NCBI RefSeq assembly: GCF_043575855.1
Contig: NZ_CP144375.1
Coordinates: 1,612,001 to 1,676,000, forward strand
DNA from: Kutzneria buriramensis
GTDB taxonomy: Bacteria; Actinomycetota; Actinomycetes; Mycobacteriales; Pseudonocardiaceae
Length of the DNA: 64,000 bases
Direction: 5' to 3'
Shown: positions 12,001 through 18,124 of the stretch, piece by piece
Layout of the letters: each line of letters begins with the position of its first letter
Numbering within the stretch: position 1 is the first letter of the stretch
Made by a program: the position numbers and the translations under genes
The notes under the pieces: model-generated
Seen by the model: only the letters and a program-made list of their open reading frames with translations
Databases searched by the model: none
Told to the model about the DNA's origin: nothing

Positions 12001-13631
12001 GGCCGCAGACCCGCGTCCAGCACATATGCGCGAGTACCCGGGTCGGGTATGCCGATCGGCACGATCGGACTCGCCGGATCCGTGAGCCCGAGGGTGGAGT
12101 TCGTGGTCGCCTCGGTCGGGCCGTAGGCGTTGAACATCCGCCGGCCCGGAGCCCACCGGCGCACCAACTCGGGCGAAACCCGTTCGGTGCCGGCCAGCAG
12201 CACACTGTCCCGAGGGAGATCGACGTCCTCGGGAAACTCCGCCAGCAGGGCAGGCGGGAGGATCATGAAGTTCACGTCGTGCTTGAACGCGTAGTCCGCC
12301 AGGCCGGCGCCGGGGAAGCGAAGCTCGGACGGCACGACGACAAGCCGTCCGCCGGACAGCAAACCCAGGCACAGGTCCCAGAACGCCACGTCGAAACTCG
12401 GCGACGCGAACTGCAACACCCGGCTCTGCGGCCCCACCCCGAACCTCTCCACCTGCGTCGCCACCAGCTTGGCCACGCCGGAGTGGGACACCACAACGCC
12501 CTTGGGACGCCCGGTGGAGCCGGAGGTGTAGATCACGTACGCGGCGTTCGCCGGCACGATCGGCGCGCCGGGGTCGGTGGCCGGCGCGCCGTCCAGCGAC
12601 AGCTCGTCGAGCAGCACGACATCGCCGTCGAAGCGGTCGGCCAGCTCGCGCGTGGTCACCACGCAGACCGGCCGGGCATCGGACACCATGAACGCGATGC
12701 GATCGGCCGGATAGTCCTGGTCCAGGGGCAGATAGGCGGCGCCGGCCTTGAGCACCGCCAACTCCGCGATGATCGTCTCCAGCGAACGCGGCACCGCCAG
12801 CGCGACCACTCGCTCCGGACCCGCACCGTGCTCGATCAGGACGTGCGCGAGGCGGTTCGCCCAGGCGTCCAGCTCCGTGTAGGTCAGCTCCCGGTCACCG
12901 AACACAAGCGCCACCGCGTCCGGCGTCGCCGCGACCCGTGCGGCGAACAGCTCGGGAAAGGTGGCCGGCGGCGCGTCGAGGTCGGTGTCGTTCCACTCGA
13001 CCAGCAGCTGCCGCAATTCCGGCTCCGACAACAGGCGAAGGTGTCCGACCGGACACTGTGGACGCTCCAGCGCATCCGTCAGCAGCTGCTCGAAGTGCCG
13101 CAGCATCTGATCCACGGTGGACACATCGAGGACGTCCTCGCGGTAGCGCGCCTCGAGAACGCCGCCGGCCGCGGACAAATTCAGATCCAGCGGGAGGTCC
13201 GTCTCCGCGGCGAAGCCGATGTTCACCAGCGCGACACCGCCGCGGCCGCGCTCGGGCTGCAACTCGCCGACCAGCTCGTCGAACGGGATCTGGTGCGCCA
13301 GGGCCGCGGCGTGGGCACCCCGGACCCGCGTGACGACCTCGGCGAACCCCGGCGCGCCGGCGAGGTCGACGCGAATCGGGAGGAGCGAGCCGGTGCCGAA
13401 GACGATGTCGGCGGTGCCAGCGTAGCGGTGCAGCAGGACGACGAACGCCGCCATCAGCGTCGCGTCGTCCAGGTCGAACGGCAGCGCTCGGGTCGCCCGA
13501 CCGCGCGGCGGGGCGGGCTCGGCCGGGTGCGGCCGGTCCACCGGCAGCAGGAGTTCCTTCGGCGCCGTGGCGAGCCGATCAAGCCAGAACCCGAGGTCCG
13601 CGACCTGCCGCACAGCGTCACCGTTGCTCAC
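1..13631 (-). CDS. Multimodular siderophore-type NRPS, half-C/A-MT-T/C-A-MT-T/C-A-MT-T/C-A..., 3' end beyond the window
   Basis: One open frame of over 4,540 codons starts at GTG 13631, 11 bases after an AGGAGG ribosome site (13643-13648), and is still open at base 1. Domains in translation order, window positions: C-terminal half of a C domain (13631 to about 13030); A1 (about 12970-11760) with a methyltransferase inserted before motif A9 (about 11670-10980, SAM motif LEIGVGTG) and tail to 10490; T1 (GGHS near 10340); C2 with HHIAADG near 9780; A2 (8790-7640) with MT2 to 6790; T2 near 6210; C3 with HHIASDG near 5650; A3 (4680-3480) with MT3 to 2590; T3 near 1980; C4 with HHIASDG near 1420; start of A4 ending in YVIFTSGSTG. 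By GrsA alignment A1 and A3 both read DVWILAATNK (not recognised) and A2 reads DVWHLSLVDK, a typical serine code. MT placement is that of N-methyltransferases. No epimerase domain is seen. Iron boxes and a neighbouring N-hydroxylase support a hydroxamate siderophore product (inference). Confidence 0.95.
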   Translation of the reverse strand, partial: MSNGDAVRQVADLGFWLDRLATAPKELLLPVDRPHPAEPAPPRGRATRALPFDLDDATLMAAFVVLLHRYAGTADIVFGTGSLLPIRVDLAGAPGFAEVVTRVRGAHAAALAHQIPFDELVGELQPERGRGGVALVNIGFAAETDLPLDLNLSAAGGVLEARYREDVLDVSTVDQMLRHFEQLLTDALERPQCPVGHLRLLSEPELRQLLVEWNDTDLDAPPATFPELFAARVAATPDAVALVFGDRELTYTELDAWANRLAHVLIEHGAGPERVVALAVPRSLETIIAELAVLKAGAAYLPLDQDYPADRIAFMVSDARPVCVVTTRELADRFDGDVVLLDELSLDGAPATDPGAPIVPANAAYVIYTSGSTGRPKGVVVSHSGVAKLVATQVERFGVGPQSRVLQFASPSFDVAFWDLCLGLLSGGRLVVVPSELRFPGAGLADYAFKHDVNFMILPPALLAEFPEDVDLPRDSVLLAGTERVSPELVRRWAPGRRMFNAYGPTEATTNSTLGLTDPASPIVPIGIPDPGTRAYVLDAGLRPVPPGVVGELYLAGSGLARGYLGRAALTSERFVADPFGDGGRLYRTGDLVRWLPDGRLVFLGRADDQVKIRGYRIELGEIESVLLEHSQVAQTVVVAQDGRLNAYVVPVAGRDEEAERAHLDEWRAVHEEMHGAADGKRFVGWNSSYDGSPIRRNEMAEWHAATIDRIAELHPRRVLEIGVGTGLILSKIAPDVEEYWGVDVSERAIANLLPVPDNVHLAARPAHDLGELPTFDTVIINSVAQYFPSADYLADVVRTVADHLTPDGAIFLGDIRNLRSLKAFRTATELRHGRQAVEQAIAREGELVLEPDFFTELGFGHVEVLVKRGAAHNELTRHRYDVILRKTLTPIVEEQVVAFEDMRLEEQPARLRVIGIPDARLSGELAAVTALDEGDPVAALRALDGRAGTEPEDLYRLGERAGYRVAVTLAAEVGRLEAVFTKGEAGPAYRSAQTQNTLANNPSARRRTATLASSLRAHVRDRLPQYMVPSAFVVLDRLPVLASGKLDRNALPSPERVTTGPGRAARNPVEQLLCELFADVLDVPRVGPDDDFFDLGGHSLTATRLIQRIRAAVGAEVPVRAVFDAPTAAALADLLAGAVSSSERQPLTSVAARPDRCPLSFAQQRLWFLHGLEGGSATYNIPLVMALTGEPDVAALRAALNDVVARHEALRTVFPTEDGVPYQHVLPAMEIELATRPVTESEVDPAIDELVRSVFDLGTGPALRAELLTIDQRRHVFVLVVHHIAADGWSLAPLRRDLAVAYAARSRNDAPHWTELPVQYADYTLWQRDLLASEEPAQLAYWRKALDGLPERIALPVDRPHPSVSSYRGEHFTFVWDADLQAGLGDLARACGASVFMVVHAGLTALLSRLGGGPDIPIGTPIAGRTDQALDDLVGFFVNTLVLRVTTEGDPSFRDLVARVRERSLDAYAHQDVPFERLVEVLNPVRSLAYHPLFQTMLAWQNTPGSEVELPGLTVTERPVGTGTAKFDLWISLTERPDGIHGQTEFNAEVFDRATVNAVLARLVILLRQAVADPERRLSALDVLTTAERDRLETTWSGATQHLPSVTVPDLFQAQAQRSPNHPALVFEGEQLTYAELDAASNRLAHALIERGAGPEQVVALVLPRSIELVTAILAVLKTGAAYLPIDPGYPADRVAFMLDDARPVLTLTPENLVPSDNAEPPNVSLRSGNPAYVIYTSGSTGRPKGVVVPHAGIVNRLLWMQDEYGLGPGDRVLQKTPSSFDVSVWEFLWPLITGATEVVARPDGHRDPAYLARLIRDEHITTVHFVPSMLQVFLQEPAAAQCTSLRRVLCSGEALPLEAVARFGRTSNAELHNLYGPTEASVDVTSWHIVDETAPIGRPVWNTRTYVLDAALNPVPPGTPGELYLAGVQLARGYLGRAALTSERFVADPFGAPGDRMYRTGDLARFRADGVLEFLGRGDEQVKIRGFRIEPGEIAATLAQHDGVANAVVIPREDRPGGVRLVGYVVPAAEDGDDQSEQVGEWRELYDAMYAAPAEDGDDFTGWNSSYTGEPIPLVEMHEWRDAIVTRIRELAPRRVLELGVGTGLLLTELAPECESYWGTDFSAEVITSLRRRVAADPALAARVELRTADAADLDGLPRGFFDTIVLNSVVQYFPSGTYLLNVLRGALDLLAPGGAVVVGDVRDLRQVRAFHAAVAGDDERLTEQRLLREKELLVAPEFFAGIDGIAGADIRVKRGRAVNELTQYRYDVVLHTAPANVCAVRSTGLAWGADVSTVHQVAAMLGGDEELRIDGVPNARTSDDGVDPEDWYQLGARLGRRTTVTWSATGDGSVDVVFAADDRFPVDAFRAGTEQLLAYTGNPGRFRRIAALTRELRALAADRLPEHMVPSAIVVLDTLPVTANGKLDRRALPSPDPIAPTSDRAPATPAERQLCELFADVLGLPKVGPDDSFFDLGGHSLLATRLIARIRTAMGVELAVRSVFETPTAAGLAGLVDTGASAARPPLTRRERPALVPLSGAQRRLWFLHHLEGPSATYNVPLIMRLEGDLDVEALATALSDVVGRHESLRTRFPQRDGIPYQDVLSDADVSLRVRDVTNLDELLTESVRGPFDLEEHAPMRAELLKIGEREHVLALVFHHIASDGWSMAPLWRDIGTAYTARREGKAPQWTELPVQYADYTLWQEELLGAEDDPNSVLSQQLDYWRETLDGLPDRIELPLDRPHPTTATFKGELHTFDWDAGLHAGLSALARECGASAFMVVHAALAALLTRLGAGTDVPIGSPIAGRTDQALDDLVGFFVNTLVLRVDTAGEPSFRVLIGRVRERNLDAYAHQDVPFERLVEVLNPTRSLSYHPLFQVMIAGQNNARAEVALPGLTVTEVPVTTGTSKFDLSISLTEHDAGIAGVLEFNADVFDHAGADAILRRLEVLLRAALAAPDCPVAALDLLAGDERERVLTDWAGSLEPAGTETFPGMFAVRVRETPDAVALVFEDRELTYAELNASANQLAHLLIEHGAGPERVVALAVPRSLEMIIAELAVLKAGAAYLPLDTDYPADRIAFMVEDTAPVCVVTTREFDGVADLPRVLLDDPAIAEMSTMDPEMVIHPENAAYVIYTSGSSGRPKGVVLQHSGVAKLVATQVERFGVGPQSRVLQFASPSFDVAFWDLCLGLLSGGRLVVVPSELRFPGAGLVDYAFEHDVNFMILPPALLAEMPDDLDLPRDSVLLAGTERVSPELVRRWAPGRRMFNAYGPTEATTNSTLGLTDPASSIVPIGIPDPGTRAYVLDAGLRPVPPGVVGQLYLAGSGLARGYLGRAALTSERFVADPFGDGGRLYRTGDLVRWLPDGRLVFLGRADDQVKIRGYRIELGEIESALVGHERVGQSVVTAQDGRLIAYVVPTGRRDEESELDHVGEWHELHENVFADAEAGGMEENFAGWNSSYDGTAIPVDEMREWHAATIDRIAQLRPRRVLEIGVGSGLILSRIAPDAEEYWGVDLSERAVANLQRELAERPELAGKVRLAARPAHDLGELPTFDTVIINSVAQYFPSVDYLAEVIRTAAARVNPGGVIFLGDIRNLRSLRAFRTATELRHGRRSTAAVDQAIAREGELVLDPDFFTVLARELDGFEDVDILVKRGEAHNELTRHRYDVVLRKAPKPEVVEQVVAFEDMRLEERPARLRVTGVPNARLSGELAAVAALADDADAALSALDDRSSGVDPEALQTLAARLGCRMYATVTADPGFLEVVFTTGEPVGIYRGRPVRADLNALGNNPVGQRDTSALVTSLRAHVRDLLPQYMVPSAFVMLDRLPLLASGKVDRRALPSPDRQEATTGRAPRTPVEEVLCGLFAEVLDAGSVGIDDDFFALGGHSLMATRLVARLRAVFGVELQVRSVFEAPTVAGLAARLATVESETARPPLVRVEPRPEVLPLSFAQQRLWFLHRLEGPSATYNMPSAVRLTGDLDIEALKAALNDVLTRHEALRTVFPEVGGESRQVVLDVAKMSLPIKAVTAATLADAVSEVANTPFELESDIPLRAALFSLNSREHVLVLVFHHIASDGWSTAPLWRDLATAYTARRNSGTPQWTQLPVQYADYTLWQREALGEAVIEPQLAYWREALAGLPERIELPTTRPHPAESSYRGEQFSFAWDAELHGGIVELARACGASVFMVVHAGLTALLSRLGGGTDIPIGTSIAGRTDQALDDLVGFFVNTLVLRVNTQGDPSFRDMVARVRDRSLDAYAHQDVPFERLVEALNPARSLAYHPLFQTMLAWQNNAVADLRLPGLTVEEEPVSTGTARADLVFFVGDQGGIRGTAEYNSDVFDRADVETILARLRELLRAAVADPDTRIGEIDLLADAERDLLVDVTATELPAETVAELFAAQVARTPDATALIIGAQTLTYAELDARASSLARGLVARGAGPERTVAIALPRSVELVTAILAVLKTGAAYLPLDLNHPAERVELMLADAAAHLVIAADGFGDRLVRPDETGPEPAVWPTVRPDHPSYVIFTSGSTGRPKPVAGTQ

Positions 13632-13667
13632 CGGTACCCCAGCCTCCTGCCCTGATCGAACCCAAAC

Positions 13668-13686
13668 TTAGGCGACCCTAACAAAG
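13668..13686. promoter_or_regulatory. IdeR/DmdR-type iron box, NRPS-proximal
   Basis: The 19 bases TTAGGCGACCCTAACAAAG match about 13 of 19 positions of the actinobacterial iron-box consensus (TTAGGTTAGSCTAACCTAA). The site lies 37 bases upstream of the NRPS start, in the 113-base divergent gap between NRPS and permease. It is probably the weaker of two boxes and implies repression when iron is plentiful. Confidence 0.6.
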
Positions 13687-13702
13687 GATAGGCTCAGGTA
13701 CC

Positions 13703-13721
13703 ATCGGTTAGCCTTACCTAA
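13703..13721. promoter_or_regulatory. IdeR/DmdR-type iron box, permease-proximal
   Basis: On the minus strand this reads TTAGGTAAGGCTAACCGAT, 16 of 19 matches to the iron-box consensus. It ends 23 bases before the first FecCD permease start. Together with the box at 13668-13686 it can control both divergent transcripts, coupling siderophore synthesis and uptake to iron status. Confidence 0.8.
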
Positions 13722-13744
13722 ATCGACGAGCACCCGGAGGGCGC

Positions 13745-14764
13745 ATGGGACCCGAGCGACGTCCGCCACACCAGGTGGCCCGGGCGCTCGGTCTGCTGGC
13801 CGCCGTTGCCGCGCTGGGCCTGCTCTGCCTGCTGAGCGTGTGGCTCGGCTCCAAGGAGATCGCCTTCGACGACGTCTGGCATGTGCTGCTGCACAACGAC
13901 GGCTCGGCCGACGCCGTGATCATCCACAGTGTCCGGCTGCCCCGCACCGCGCTCGCGGTGCTCGTCGGCGCCGCGCTGGGCCTGGCCGGCACCGTCATGC
14001 AGGCACTCACCCGCAACCCGCTGGCCGACCCGGGGCTGTTCGGCGTGAGCGCCGGCGCGGCGTTCGCGATCGTCTTCTCGATCGCGGTGTTGGGCGTCAG
14101 TTCGCTCTACGGCTACATCTGGTTCGCCTTCGCCGGCGCGCTGGCCGCCACCGCCGTCGTCTACTTCCTGGGCACGCGCGGCAATGCCGGGTCGAGCCCG
14201 GTCAAACTCACCCTCGCCGGCGCGGCGGTCACTGCGCTGCTCGGCTCGTTCACCAGCGCGATGGTCCTGACGGATCCGGTGGCGCTCAACCGCTTCCGGT
14301 TCTGGTCGGCCGGCTCGCTGTCGAGCGTGGACGGCGGCTCCCTGGCGCGCGTGCTGCCGTTCATGCTGGTCGGCATGGTGCTGGCGATCGCCAGCGGGCC
14401 GGCGCTGAACAGCCTCGCCCTCGGCGACGACGTCGCGATCTCGCTGGGCCGCCGGCTGGGTCCGCTGCGGCTGCGCGGCGCCCTGGCGATCACGCTGCTC
14501 ACCGGCGCGGCCGTGGCCGTCGCCGGGCCGATCGTGTTCCTCGGGCTGATCGTCCCGCACGCGGTGCGGTTCGTGCTCGGGACGGATCATCGCTGGCTGC
14601 TGCCGTATTCCGCCGTGCTGGCGCCGTGTCTGCTGCTGGCGGCGGACATCCTCGGCCGGATCATGGCACGGCCCATGGAGATCCGGGCCGGCGTGATCGT
14701 CGCGTTCCTCGGCGCGCCGTTCTTCATCTACCTGGTCCGCCGGCGCAAGCAGCTGGAGTCGTGA
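13745..14764 (+). CDS. FecCD-family ferric-siderophore ABC permease, first subunit
   Basis: A 339-residue polytopic membrane protein of the FecCD/BtuC permease family, which forms the inner-membrane channel for ferric siderophores. After a short basic tail come about nine or ten hydrophobic segments. The family block VRLPRTALAVLVGAALGLAG near residues 60-80 and the TRNPLADPG motif that follows are intact. GGAGG at 13736-13740 supports the ATG. Its TGA shares one base with the ATG of the second permease, so both should be translated together as a heterodimer. The gene is read divergently from the NRPS across two iron boxes. No substrate-binding lipoprotein is present in the window. Confidence 0.93.
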   Translation: MGPERRPPHQVARALGLLAAVAALGLLCLLSVWLGSKEIAFDDVWHVLLHNDGSADAVIIHSVRLPRTALAVLVGAALGLAGTVMQALTRNPLADPGLFGVSAGAAFAIVFSIAVLGVSSLYGYIWFAFAGALAATAVVYFLGTRGNAGSSPVKLTLAGAAVTALLGSFTSAMVLTDPVALNRFRFWSAGSLSSVDGGSLARVLPFMLVGMVLAIASGPALNSLALGDDVAISLGRRLGPLRLRGALAITLLTGAAVAVAGPIVFLGLIVPHAVRFVLGTDHRWLLPYSAVLAPCLLLAADILGRIMARPMEIRAGVIVAFLGAPFFIYLVRRRKQLES

Positions 14765-15783
14765 TGCTGACGGTCCGTCTCGCCACTCCACCCGTGTCCT
14801 GGCGGCTGCGGCCGCGGCTGGTGGCCGTCGGCCTGACGCTGTTCGTGCTGGTGTTCCTGCTGTTCTGCCTGGGCATGACCATCGGGGACGTCCCCCTCGG
14901 CCTTTCGGACGTGTTGTCGGGTCTGGCCGGTGTCGGGGACGCCGGAGCCGCGTACATCGTGCAGGATCTGCGGATGCCCCGGGCGCTGACCGGGCTGCTG
15001 GCCGGGCTCGCGTTCGGCGCGTCCGGCGCGGTGTTCCAGACCATCACCCGCAACCCGCTGGCCAGCCCGGACATGATCGGCATCAACGCCGGCGCGGCGA
15101 CCGCGGTGGTCGCCGGCATCGGGGTCGGCTTCGGCGGCGGGCTCGGCACCACGACCCTCGGCCTGTTCGGCGGCCTGGCAACCGGGCTGCTGGTGTATGC
15201 GCTGGCATGGCGGCGCGGCACGACCGGGTACCGGATTCTGTTGGTGGGTATCGGCATCTACGCGATGTGCACCAGCCTGACCGACTACCTGCTCAGCCGG
15301 GCCCAGATCACCGACGCGCAGGCGTCGATCGGTTGGCTGGTCGGCAACCTCGCCAATCGTGGCTGGGAAAACGTTGTGCCGTTGGCGCTTTCGCTGGCCG
15401 TGCTGTTCCCGGTCGTGCTGGGGCTGGCGCGATGGATGGGCACGCTCCAGCTCGGCGACGAGGTCGCCGCCGGGCTCGGCACGCCGGTGCAGCCGGTGCG
15501 TCTGGGCCTGCTGCTGGCTGGTGCCGGATTGGTCGCGTTCGCGACGGCCTCGGCTGGCCCGATCGCCTTCGTCGCATTGACCGCCCCGCAGATCGCGCAG
15601 CGCCTGGCCCGTTTGTCCGCGCCGCCGATCGTCACGTCCGCCCTGACCGGGGCGGTCATCGTGCTGGGCAGCGACATCCTGGCTCGTGTGGTCGTCGAGC
15701 TGCCGGTGGGCATCGTCACCGGCGCGCTCGGCGCCCCGATCCTGCTCTGGCTGCTGGCCAGGGCCAACCGTTCCGGAGGCTGA
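14764..15783 (+). CDS. FecCD-family ferric-siderophore ABC permease, second subunit
   Basis: A 339-residue partner permease. The frame is open upstream to 13840, but the ATG at 14764 is chosen because it overlaps the preceding stop (TGATG) and restores a normal FecCD length. The conserved LRMPRALTGLLAGLAFG and TRNPLASPDMIG blocks are present, followed by multiple hydrophobic helices and the GPIAFVALTAPQ motif near residue 265, a region that contacts the ATPase in this family. It would pair with the first permease and the ATPase downstream. The two permeases are clearly paralogous but diverged, as is usual for this transporter type. Confidence 0.93.
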   Translation: MLTVRLATPPVSWRLRPRLVAVGLTLFVLVFLLFCLGMTIGDVPLGLSDVLSGLAGVGDAGAAYIVQDLRMPRALTGLLAGLAFGASGAVFQTITRNPLASPDMIGINAGAATAVVAGIGVGFGGGLGTTTLGLFGGLATGLLVYALAWRRGTTGYRILLVGIGIYAMCTSLTDYLLSRAQITDAQASIGWLVGNLANRGWENVVPLALSLAVLFPVVLGLARWMGTLQLGDEVAAGLGTPVQPVRLGLLLAGAGLVAFATASAGPIAFVALTAPQIAQRLARLSAPPIVTSALTGAVIVLGSDILARVVVELPVGIVTGALGAPILLWLLARANRSGG

Positions 15784-15789
15784 CACACC

Positions 15790-16599
15790 ATGACATCGGA
15801 CGCGCCATCGCTGCGGGTGGAGCAGCTGCGGGTCGCCTACGACGACCGGGTTGTCATCGACGGGCTCGACCTCGACATCCCACCCGGGCGGATCACCGCG
15901 ATCGTCGGCGCGAACGCCTGCGGCAAATCCACGCTGCTACGTACCCTCGCCCGTCTGATCACGCCGCGCGCCGGTACGGTTCACCTTGACGGACGGTCGA
16001 TCCACGACCTTCCCACCCGTCAAGTGGCGCAGCGGCTGGGCATCCTGCCGCAGTCGCCGGTGACACCGGAGGGCATGACCGTCGCGGATCTGGTGAGCCG
16101 GGGCCGTGCCCCGCACCAGACCTGGTGGCGTCAGTGGTCCACTTCGGACGAAGAGGCCGTGCGAGATGCGTTGCTGGCGACCACGATGATTGACCTCGCC
16201 GAACGGCCCGTGGACCAACTCTCCGGCGGCCAGCGGCAGCGGGCCTGGATCGCCATGGCGGTCGCGCAGGGCACGCCGGTGCTGCTGCTGGACGAGCCGA
16301 CGACCTACCTCGATCTGGCGCACCAGATCGACGTGCTGGACCTGGTCGTCGACCTGAACCGGCTGGAGGGGCGGACGGTGGTGATGGTGCTGCACGATCT
16401 GCCGCAGGCCTGCCGCTACGCCGACCACGTGATCGCGATGAAGGCCGGCAAGATCGTGGCTTCCGGGCGTCCTAGCGAGGTGATCACCGAGGAGCTGGTG
16501 GAGCTGGTGTTCGGCGTGCGGTGCCAGGTGGCGCCGGATCCCGTAAGCGGGACACCGATGGTGATCCCGATCGGGCGGCACCACCCGGGGCCGGCGTAG
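15790..16599 (+). CDS. FecE-family siderophore ABC transporter ATPase
   Basis: A 269-residue ABC ATPase of the iron-siderophore/cobalamin class, which powers import through the two permeases encoded just upstream (6-base gap). Walker A is GANACGKST near residue 40, the signature is LSGGQRQRAW, Walker B is VLLLDEPTTYLDL, and the switch histidine is in VMVLHDL. Length is normal. The Walker A loop has A-C where N-G is usual (GANACGKS), but the essential G, K and S are kept. The gene ends directly against the convergent N-hydroxylase gene, with adjacent stops. Confidence 0.94.
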   Translation: MTSDAPSLRVEQLRVAYDDRVVIDGLDLDIPPGRITAIVGANACGKSTLLRTLARLITPRAGTVHLDGRSIHDLPTRQVAQRLGILPQSPVTPEGMTVADLVSRGRAPHQTWWRQWSTSDEEAVRDALLATTMIDLAERPVDQLSGGQRQRAWIAMAVAQGTPVLLLDEPTTYLDLAHQIDVLDLVVDLNRLEGRTVVMVLHDLPQACRYADHVIAMKAGKIVASGRPSEVITEELVELVFGVRCQVAPDPVSGTPMVIPIGRHHPGPA

Positions 16600-17919
16600 C
16601 TAGCGGGCGCTGACCGCGTATTCGACAGCCGGGTTCGGCACGGCGCGGCGGTCCACAATGGATCCCAGGATCTCGCCGACCCGTACGGCGGTGTTCGACA
16701 GCAGCGAGGACGTGATGCCGTGCGTGTGCTCGGTGCCGCCCTGAAGGTAGATTCCGCCGCGCACAACGGTGTCCGTGGTGATCCGGTAGTCGCGCTCCAC
16801 CCGCAGCCGACCCTCCTCGTCGCGTGCACACCGCGGGCCGAGGTCGCCGAGCAGCGACGTCGGGTCGGCGGGACGGTAGCCGGTGGCGTAGACGACCGCG
16901 TCGGCGTCGAGGATCGTGCGCTCGCCGGTGGTGAGCGACTCGACGGCCGCCGTGACCGCGCTCCCGGTGTCCACCACCTCGACCGGGCGGGACACGTTGA
17001 ACAGCCGAAGCCGTTGCACGCCAAGCACCTGCTCGCGATAGACGCGCCGGTACAGCTCGTCGATCAGGTCGACGTCGACGGCGGAGTAGTTGGTCGCGCC
17101 GTGGTAGCGCATCAGGCGGTCCTTGACCGGCTCGCCCGCCCGGTAGAACTGATCGACGGCGTCCGGGTCGAAGATCCGGTTCGCGAACGAGCTGTCGTCG
17201 GCCGGGCTGTAGCCGTAGCGGGCGAACACCGCGCAGACCTCCGCGCGCGGGAACTCGTCGTGCAGCAGCGCCGCGACCTCCGCCGCGCTCTGCCCCGCGC
17301 CGACCACCACGAACCGGCGCGGATCGGCGGTGCGCAGGCGTTCCATGCGGAAGAGCAGCTCGCTGTTGTGCCAGATACGGGAGCCGGCGGTGACGCCGTC
17401 GGGCAGCTGCGGGCGCAGACCCGTGCCCATCACCAGGTTCCGGGCGCGCAGGGTGGTGCCGTCCGAGGCCTCGACGTCGAAGAACGCGATCTCGTCGCCG
17501 TCGTGGACCGGCCGCACCGAGACGACCTCGACGCCGTAGGAGACGACGTCGTCGACCTTGGCCGCTGCCCACTCGAAGTAGTCGTGGAACTCGACCCGCA
17601 GCGGGAACAGGTTCTTGTGGTTGATGAAGTCGACCAGGCGGCCGGCGCCGTGCAGGTAGTTCACGAAGCTGAACTCGCTGGTCGGGTTGCGCATGGTGAC
17701 CAGGTCCTTGAGGAAGGACACCTGCATGGTGGCGGTGTCGATCAGCATGCCCCGGTGCCAGCCGAAACGTGGCTGCCGCTCCAGGAAGTGCGCCGTCACC
17801 GGCTCCCCCGCACCCGCGTTGTGTTCGGCGAACGCGATCGCCAGGGCCAGGTTCGACGGCCCGAACCCGACCCCGACGACGTCGTAGATCGGGACCTGTT
17901 CGCCGGCCACAGCACTCAT
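16600..17919 (-). CDS. L-ornithine/L-lysine N-hydroxylase (siderophore flavin monooxygenase)
   Basis: A 439-residue NADPH-, FAD- and O2-dependent N-monooxygenase of the SidA/PvdA/IucD family, which hydroxylates the side-chain amine of ornithine or lysine, the first step to hydroxamate ligands. The N-terminal FAD site GVGFGPSNLALA (about residues 16-27), the NADPH site GAGQSAAE (about 208-215) and the ATGYRP motif near residue 348 are all intact. It is preceded by its own iron box at 17968-17986. Its presence beside the NRPS implies hydroxyornithine or hydroxylysine in the siderophore, although the A1/A3 pocket codes do not by themselves show such specificity. Ornithine versus lysine cannot be decided by eye. 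Confidence 0.93.
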   Translation of the reverse strand: MSAVAGEQVPIYDVVGVGFGPSNLALAIAFAEHNAGAGEPVTAHFLERQPRFGWHRGMLIDTATMQVSFLKDLVTMRNPTSEFSFVNYLHGAGRLVDFINHKNLFPLRVEFHDYFEWAAAKVDDVVSYGVEVVSVRPVHDGDEIAFFDVEASDGTTLRARNLVMGTGLRPQLPDGVTAGSRIWHNSELLFRMERLRTADPRRFVVVGAGQSAAEVAALLHDEFPRAEVCAVFARYGYSPADDSSFANRIFDPDAVDQFYRAGEPVKDRLMRYHGATNYSAVDVDLIDELYRRVYREQVLGVQRLRLFNVSRPVEVVDTGSAVTAAVESLTTGERTILDADAVVYATGYRPADPTSLLGDLGPRCARDEEGRLRVERDYRITTDTVVRGGIYLQGGTEHTHGITSSLLSNTAVRVGEILGSIVDRRAVPNPAVEYAVSAR

Positions 17920-17967
17920 GTCGCTCCCCTGGACGGTCCTGCGTTATTGAGGGCACCCTAACCTAAC

Positions 17968-17986
17968 TTAGGCTAGCCTACCCTAG
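17968..17986. promoter_or_regulatory. IdeR/DmdR-type iron box upstream of the N-hydroxylase
   Basis: TTAGGCTAGCCTACCCTAG matches 16 of 19 positions of the iron-box consensus and lies 48 bases upstream of the N-hydroxylase start. The adjoining bases 17956-17967 form part of a second overlapping half-box (ACCCTAACCTAA). It places the hydroxylase in the same iron regulon as the NRPS and transporter. Confidence 0.8.
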
Positions 17987-18124
17987 TACGTTCGCGGTGA
18001 TGTTCGTCCCGCGATCACCCGGGGGAGCGCTTTCCCGGACGCGGCTCGTCAAGAGTTAAGACGGCGCGGCGCGCGTCCGGCAGCGCAGAATCGGAAGCGG
18101 ACGACAGCCGCCAATGGGAGTACC

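Noticed and set aside
66..13655. Long plus-strand ORFs (for example 3213-5441, 5985-8774, 9156-11171)
   Set aside because: They are rich in R, H, Q, V and D typical of antisense reads of GC-rich NRPS DNA; the minus frame encodes clear domains.
13840..14763. N-terminal extension of the second FecCD permease
   Set aside because: The extension is a frame shadow of the first permease; ATG 14764 overlaps its stop and gives normal length.
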